DNA of 9,307 nucleotides from an uncultured Phascolarctobacterium sp. (lineage in GTDB: Bacteria; Bacillota; Negativicutes; Acidaminococcales; Acidaminococcaceae). The stretch is taken from positions 1 to 9,307 of the forward strand of contig USHB01000048.1 of the NCBI GenBank assembly GCA_900554395.1, written 5' to 3'. Positions 5,389 to 9,307 of the stretch are shown here, piece after piece. Position 1 is the stretch's first letter; each line of letters begins with the position of its first letter. The notes beneath the pieces were generated by a model. The model had not been told where the DNA came from and did not search any database. It saw only the letters and a program-made list of their open reading frames with translations. Position numbers and translations under genes: made by a program.

Positions 5389-7359
5389 ATGAGTAAAAAC
5401 AGCTTTTATATCACAACGCCGATTTATTATCCGAGCGATAATCTGCATATCGGCCATGCATACTGCACCACTATTGCCGATACCGTTGCCCGTTATCACC
5501 GTGCTAAAGGCGAAGATGTTTTCTTTCTGACCGGCAGTGATGAACACGGCTTGAAAATTCAGCGCAAAGCTGCTGAAAAAGGCGTTACACCTATTCAGTA
5601 TGTTGATGCCATTGTTGCCAATTTTAAAAAATTGTGGCAGATGCTGAATATTTCCAACAACGATTTTATCCGTACCAGCGAAGAACGCCATCATAAAGTA
5701 GTACAGGCTGTGCTGCAAAAAATTTATGACCAGGGCGATATCTATAAAAAGAATTACGAAGGTTTGTATTGTGTTCCGTGCGAATCTTACTGGCTGGAAC
5801 GTCAGCTTGTAGACGGCAAATGCCCTGACTGTGGCCGCCCGGTAGAAAAAATGGCGGAAGAAAGTTATTTCTTTAAAATGTCCAAATACCAGGACAGAAT
5901 TTTGGAATATATCGAAACTCACCCTGATTTCATTCAGCCGGTTTCCCGCCGCAACGAGATGATTAATTTCATTAAACAGGGTTTGGAAGATTTGTGCATT
6001 ACCCGTACTACTTTCGATTGGGGCATTCCCGTTCCGTTTGACTCCAAACATGTTGTTTATGTTTGGTTTGATGCACTGCTGAACTATTTTACCGGCATCG
6101 GTTACGGCACTGACGAAGAAAAATTTAAGAAATTCTGGCCGGCAAATATTCACCTTGTAGGCAAGGAAATTGTGCGTTTCCACAGCATTATCTGGCCGAT
6201 TATGCTGATGGCAATGGGCGAAGAATTGCCGAAACAGGTTTACGGACACGGCTGGCTGGTTGTTGACGGCGACAAAATGTCCAAATCCAAAGGCAACGTT
6301 ATCGACCCGATTGCTTTAATTGAAGAATTTGGCCCGGACGCTATCCGTTATTTCCTGCTGCGTGAAATCGCTCTCGGCAGCGACGGCAATTTCTCGCGCG
6401 ATGCGCTGATTAACCGCATTAATGCTGACCTTGCCAATGACCTTGGCAACCTTCTGCACCGCACCGTTAGTATGATTGAAAAATACCACGGCGGCGTTGT
6501 AACGCATAAAGAAGGCACAGAAGCCGTTGATAAGGAATTTATTGCACTTGTAAAGGAAACTGTGGCTAATTATAAAGATTCCATGGACCATATGGAACTT
6601 AACCAGGCAATTAAAGATGTTTGGGCGATGATTGGCCGCGCCAATAAATATATTGACGAAACCGCACCGTGGATTCTGGCAAAAGACCCGGCACAGGCAG
6701 AACGTTTGCAGGCTGTTATGTATAACCTTGCCGAAGCGCTGCGCATTACAGCAATTTTGATTGCTCCGTTTGTGCCTGTTACTGCGCCGAAAATTTACGA
6801 ACAGCTCGGTCTTGGCAAACCGGAAAGCTTCATGCTTGCCGATGCAGAATGGGGCGGCCTTGCAAGCGGAACCAAAGTGCAGAAGGGAGAACCTCTGTTC
6901 CCGCGCATTGAAGTAACCGATGATGGTGAAACCATAATTGCCGCTACCAAAAAAACGGCAGCTAAACCCGCTAAAACAGAAAGCCCTAAAGCCGAAGCTA
7001 AAGCGAAAGAAGCAAAACCTGCTCCGGCAGCGGCCGATGAAATTGCTATTGAAGATTTTTCCAAAATAGATTTGCGTGTGGCAACGGTAATTGCTGCGGA
7101 ACGTGTTCCTAAAACCGATAAGCTGATTAAGGTTCAGGTAAAAATTGGCGAGGAAGAACGTACTATCGTAAGCGGCATTGCCCAGCATTATGAACCGGAA
7201 GAACTTATTGGCAGAAACGTTATTGTTATCGCCAACCTTAAACCTGCCAAACTGCGCGGTATCGAAAGCCGCGGCATGCTGCTTGCCGCATCCGACGGAG
7301 AAGGCAATCTTGTTCTTGCCGATGCTCCGGGCATTGCCAGCGGCAGCAAGGTGAAATAA
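5389..7359 (+). CDS. metG: Methionyl-tRNA synthetase with C-terminal tRNA-binding domain
   Basis: The enzyme charges tRNA-Met, including the initiator, with methionine. The 656-residue product shows an exact HIGH motif (20-23), a CP1 insert with four zinc cysteines (C128, C131, C145, C148), WFDALLNY (226-233), and KMSKS (296-300), followed by the helical anticodon-binding domain (about 345-515). A Lys/Ala/Pro-rich linker (about 519-550) joins this to a Trbp111-like OB-fold tRNA-binding domain (about 551-656) with DLRVATVIAAERVP and NLKPAKLRGIESRGM. The fused domain promotes dimerisation and tRNA capture, as in B. subtilis MetS. GAAGGG (5375-5380) lies 8 bases before the ATG. It heads an operon with tatD, one base downstream. 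Its 5' neighbour in B. subtilis is abrB; here an unrelated three-gene block takes that place. Confidence 0.97.
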   Translation: MSKNSFYITTPIYYPSDNLHIGHAYCTTIADTVARYHRAKGEDVFFLTGSDEHGLKIQRKAAEKGVTPIQYVDAIVANFKKLWQMLNISNNDFIRTSEERHHKVVQAVLQKIYDQGDIYKKNYEGLYCVPCESYWLERQLVDGKCPDCGRPVEKMAEESYFFKMSKYQDRILEYIETHPDFIQPVSRRNEMINFIKQGLEDLCITRTTFDWGIPVPFDSKHVVYVWFDALLNYFTGIGYGTDEEKFKKFWPANIHLVGKEIVRFHSIIWPIMLMAMGEELPKQVYGHGWLVVDGDKMSKSKGNVIDPIALIEEFGPDAIRYFLLREIALGSDGNFSRDALINRINADLANDLGNLLHRTVSMIEKYHGGVVTHKEGTEAVDKEFIALVKETVANYKDSMDHMELNQAIKDVWAMIGRANKYIDETAPWILAKDPAQAERLQAVMYNLAEALRITAILIAPFVPVTAPKIYEQLGLGKPESFMLADAEWGGLASGTKVQKGEPLFPRIEVTDDGETIIAATKKTAAKPAKTESPKAEAKAKEAKPAPAAADEIAIEDFSKIDLRVATVIAAERVPKTDKLIKVQVKIGEEERTIVSGIAQHYEPEELIGRNVIVIANLKPAKLRGIESRGMLLAASDGEGNLVLADAPGIASGSKVK

Positions 7360-7360
7360 A

Positions 7361-8146
7361 ATGTCCCGCACAGGTTTATGGGATTCACATGCCCATCTTG
7401 ATTCCGATTATTTTACTGATGACCGTGATGAACTGATAAAAAAAATCGGCGAAGAAATGGATGGTTTTATTAACCCGGGCTGTGATGAAAAAAGTTCTGC
7501 CTTTGCCGTTGAACTTGCTGAAAAATACGATTTTGTATATGCTGCTGTGGGCTGGCATCCGGAAGATTTAGCCGGCATTACAAGTGAAAGCTATCTTGAT
7601 AAACTTGCTGAATGGGCTCAGCATCCCAAAGTTGTTGCTATTGGCGAAATAGGGCTTGATTATTACTGGAAGGAAAACGAACCGAAAGAAGTTCAGAAAA
7701 AACGTCTGCTTGAGCAGATTGACCTTGCGGTACAGTTTGATTTGCCGGTAATTATTCATGACCGTGAAGCGCACGGAGATATTTTTGATATTTTCCGCAA
7801 TGAAGTGCCTCAAGGTACGCGTGCAGTGTTCCATTGCTATTCAGGCTCGCTGGAAATGGCGAAGGAACTTGCCAAACGCGGTTATTACTTTGGCTTTGGC
7901 GGAACAAGTACTTATAAAAATGCCGCCAAGGTGCGTGAAGTACTGGCTTATGTGCCGGATGATTTGCTGCTTTTTGAGACGGATTCGCCGTACTTAACGC
8001 CGGTGCCGTACCGCGGCAAACGCAACTGCCCGCTTTATACAGAGCTGGTGGCACAGAATGCGGCGCAGGTACGCGGCACAGATTTTGAAACACTGGCTGC
8101 CATAACAACCAGGAATGTTAAAACGCTGTTTAACAAAATTAAATAA
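7361..8146 (+). CDS. tatD: TatD-family metal-dependent deoxyribonuclease (YabD)
   Basis: TatD proteins are cytosolic TIM-barrel hydrolases of the amidohydrolase type. E. coli TatD is a 3'-5' exonuclease linked to DNA repair, and relatives can act as D-aminoacyl-tRNA deacylases or RNases. The 261-residue product has all usual metal ligands: DSHAHLD (His10, His12), GEIGLDYYW (Glu96), IIHDR (His133), FHCYSGS (His158) and ETDSPYLTP (Asp208). The conserved PYRGKRNCP follows at 216-224. Length is normal. The ATG lies one base after the metG stop, with AAGGTGA (7349-7355) overlapping the end of metG, so it is expressed from the metG promoter. The metG-tatD pair is conserved across Bacillota. A strong terminator follows the stop codon. 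Confidence 0.95.
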   Translation: MSRTGLWDSHAHLDSDYFTDDRDELIKKIGEEMDGFINPGCDEKSSAFAVELAEKYDFVYAAVGWHPEDLAGITSESYLDKLAEWAQHPKVVAIGEIGLDYYWKENEPKEVQKKRLLEQIDLAVQFDLPVIIHDREAHGDIFDIFRNEVPQGTRAVFHCYSGSLEMAKELAKRGYYFGFGGTSTYKNAAKVREVLAYVPDDLLLFETDSPYLTPVPYRGKRNCPLYTELVAQNAAQVRGTDFETLAAITTRNVKTLFNKIK

Positions 8147-8149
8147 AGC

Positions 8150-8180
8150 AAACACGGCAGTTTAATACTGCCGTGTTTTT
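8150..8180 (+). terminator. Rho-independent terminator of metG-tatD
   Basis: A 12-base-pair perfect stem (8150-8161 with 8167-8178; core ACACGGCAGT / ACTGCCGTGT) with loop TTAAT ends in five T (8176-8180). It starts four bases after the tatD stop. Confidence 0.95.
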
Positions 8181-8264
8181 AATTGCCACAAAACTGCTTA
8201 TACAAAAGACAATTTGTTTTGATGTTTTTAAATTTACGCTTAAAATACCGTGAAAGTAGACGGC

Positions 8265-8294
8265 TTGACATTGCAAAAAGTACTATGATAAAAT
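8265..8294 (+). promoter_or_regulatory. Sigma-A-type promoter of the yabE-like gene
   Basis: A perfect -35 TTGACA (8265-8270) is followed by TAAAAT (8289-8294, spacing 18) or GATAAA (8287-8292, spacing 16). The leader is short, and AAGGAGG (8306-8312) lies 7 bases before the ATG at 8320. This is the best consensus promoter in the window and makes the gene independent of metG-tatD. Confidence 0.8.
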
Positions 8295-8319
8295 ACCCCC
8301 GAATTAAGGAGGTAGTTTT

Positions 8320-9294
8320 ATGCCTGAACATGTTACATTTTGGAAACGCAGCATACTGATTGCAGTAATGTTTGTAATTTTGTTTGCGGGCCAGACTCAT
8401 CCCGGTCTTGCCGAATCTGCCGTAACAATTTTAAAATTTGACGGCACTGAAAAAACGGTAACGACCAATTTGAGCGAACCGCGTGAAATTTTTAAAGAAG
8501 CCGGCGTGCGCGTCGGACAATCTGACAGGATTGTAGAAGAAACCGGAGCGCAGGGAACGGTGCTTACATTAAAACGTGCCGTGCCTGTTGTAGTGGTGCG
8601 CGGAGAATCGGAACAGAAATTTTTTACCAGCAAGGAAACTGTTGGCGACGCTCTGCGTGATTTAAAAATCCGGTTCAGCAAAAAGCGTGTTTACCCGGCA
8701 CCTGAGACAAAAATTACAGCTGACCTTGAAATCCATATCCTTAATAAAGGAGATAAGTTAAGTTCTGTTGAAGCACCTTCAGAAATTCCTGTAAAATACA
8801 TTGATGATGCCAATATCCCTTTTGGGCAGCAGAAAGTTGTTGAACAGGGTGAAGCAGGAAAAGTTAAGGTTATTAAAAAATCTGTTGTAAGTACCGGCAG
8901 CGTGCCTAAAGAAGTGGAAATTGCCCGCGAAGTGCTGGCAGACCCGAAATATTCCGTTATCAGACGCGGCATAGGCATGTCGGTAGAGACTCCGGAAGGT
9001 CGTAAAAAATATACGCGCATTATTAATGCGGAAGCAAGTGCATATACTATTCACTGCGGCAGCGGCACGGGACTTACTTCCATCGGGCTGGTGCCGGTAC
9101 GCGGCATAGTTGCTGTTGACCCGCATGTAATACCGTATTATACTAAAATGTATATTCCCGGTTACGGCGTTGCCATTGCCGGTGATACCGGCGGCGCGAT
9201 TGTTGGCAACAGGATAGATTTATTTATGGACAGCTATGAAGAAGCTATTAACTGGGGCCGCCGTGATGTTGAAGTTTATATTTTAGAGGATTGA
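8320..9294 (+). CDS. yabE: YabE-like secreted protein: DUF348 x2, G5 and 3D domains
   Basis: This is probably a secreted cell-wall-active protein. The 324 residues start with a signal peptide (KR at 9-10, hydrophobic core about 11-24, likely cleavage after Ala31 in GLAES). Two DUF348 repeats follow (about 35-75 and 88-131), then a G5 domain (about 146-219), a wall- or glycan-binding type. The C-terminal 3D domain (about 237-322) carries the three conserved aspartates Asp267 (AVDPHVIP), Asp289 (AGDTGGAI) and Asp300 (GNRIDLF). It resembles the catalytic barrel of MltA lytic transglycosylases and is shared with Sps/YocH-type and Rpf-like enzymes, so peptidoglycan cleavage is the likely role. There is no LPXTG anchor. 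B. subtilis yabE lies in the same place, before rnmV and ksgA, and is there held down by a cis-antisense RNA under ECF sigma factors; I cannot see whether that applies here. Confidence 0.92.
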   Translation: MPEHVTFWKRSILIAVMFVILFAGQTHPGLAESAVTILKFDGTEKTVTTNLSEPREIFKEAGVRVGQSDRIVEETGAQGTVLTLKRAVPVVVVRGESEQKFFTSKETVGDALRDLKIRFSKKRVYPAPETKITADLEIHILNKGDKLSSVEAPSEIPVKYIDDANIPFGQQKVVEQGEAGKVKVIKKSVVSTGSVPKEVEIAREVLADPKYSVIRRGIGMSVETPEGRKKYTRIINAEASAYTIHCGSGTGLTSIGLVPVRGIVAVDPHVIPYYTKMYIPGYGVAIAGDTGGAIVGNRIDLFMDSYEEAINWGRRDVEVYILED

Positions 9295-9298
9295 TAAT

Positions 9299-9307
9299 TT
9301 GCTGAAA
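9299..9307 (+). CDS. rnmV: Possible start of the next gene, RNase M5 by position (partial)
   Basis: Only TTG CTG AAA is visible. AGAGGA (9285-9290), inside the end of the yabE-like gene, lies 8 bases before the TTG, a suitable ribosome site. In relatives rnmV, for 5S rRNA maturation, follows yabE, so this is the positional expectation. Nine bases cannot prove it. Confidence 0.3.

Noticed and set aside
5140..7371. Two long minus-strand open frames (5140-6249 and 6316-7371) opposite metG
   Set aside because: They mirror metG, which has all family motifs. The antisense products are Phe/Asn/His-rich shadows with no ribosome site or family match that I recognise.
8181..8264. Small gene or RNA in the AT-rich gap after the tatD terminator
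   Set aside because: There is no open frame with a ribosome site, and only short weak inverted repeats; it looks like plain spacer before the yabE promoter.
1..9307. Mobile elements, CRISPR arrays, tRNA or rRNA genes
   Set aside because: I found no transposase or integrase motifs, no regularly spaced repeats and no tRNA cloverleaf sequence. Gene content is conserved chromosomal housekeeping.

Overview
The window is a housekeeping stretch of a Bacillota (low-GC Gram-positive lineage) chromosome. It follows the well-known Bacillus subtilis order holB - ricT(yaaT) - yabB - rsmI ... metS - tatD(yabD) - yabE - rnmV - ksgA. Base composition is moderate. The presence of a phosphatidylserine decarboxylase and the overall protein style make me lean towards a Negativicutes-like organism, but that is a guess.

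Region 1 (1-3376, plus strand) is a tightly packed operon: the 3' part of holB (clamp-loader delta'), ricT (Fe-S protein of the Ric/Y complex), a yabB/TrmN6-type tRNA adenine-N6 methyltransferase, and rsmI (16S rRNA C1402 ribose methyltransferase). Gaps or overlaps are only a few bases. The operon ends at a strong terminator that also serves the convergent genes. Relative to B. subtilis, yabA and the GIY-YIG gene yazA are missing from the cluster.

Region 2 (3379-5291) is a three-gene insert where B. subtilis has abrB. A metallo-beta-lactamase-fold hydrolase and a short membrane-anchored phosphatidylserine decarboxylase are co-transcribed on the minus strand. Divergent from them is an HxlR/YodB-type one-cysteine regulator. 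The divergent spacer holds an imperfect inverted repeat that overlaps the probable -35 regions of both directions. This is the only accessory-looking part of the window: a possible lipid or detoxification module under redox or electrophile control.

Region 3 (5292-8180, plus) carries metG with a fused C-terminal tRNA-binding domain and tatD one base downstream, closed by a textbook terminator. Region 4 (8181-9307) starts with a consensus promoter and holds a secreted YabE-like protein (DUF348 x2, G5, 3D domain). The first bases of what is probably rnmV (RNase M5) lie at the window edge.

I saw no mobile elements, CRISPR arrays, tRNA or rRNA genes. No stretch longer than 300 bases lacks a gene. 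I do not see clear evidence of a previously undescribed system; the HxlR/MBL/psd module and the extra cysteines in RicT are the points most worth checking.
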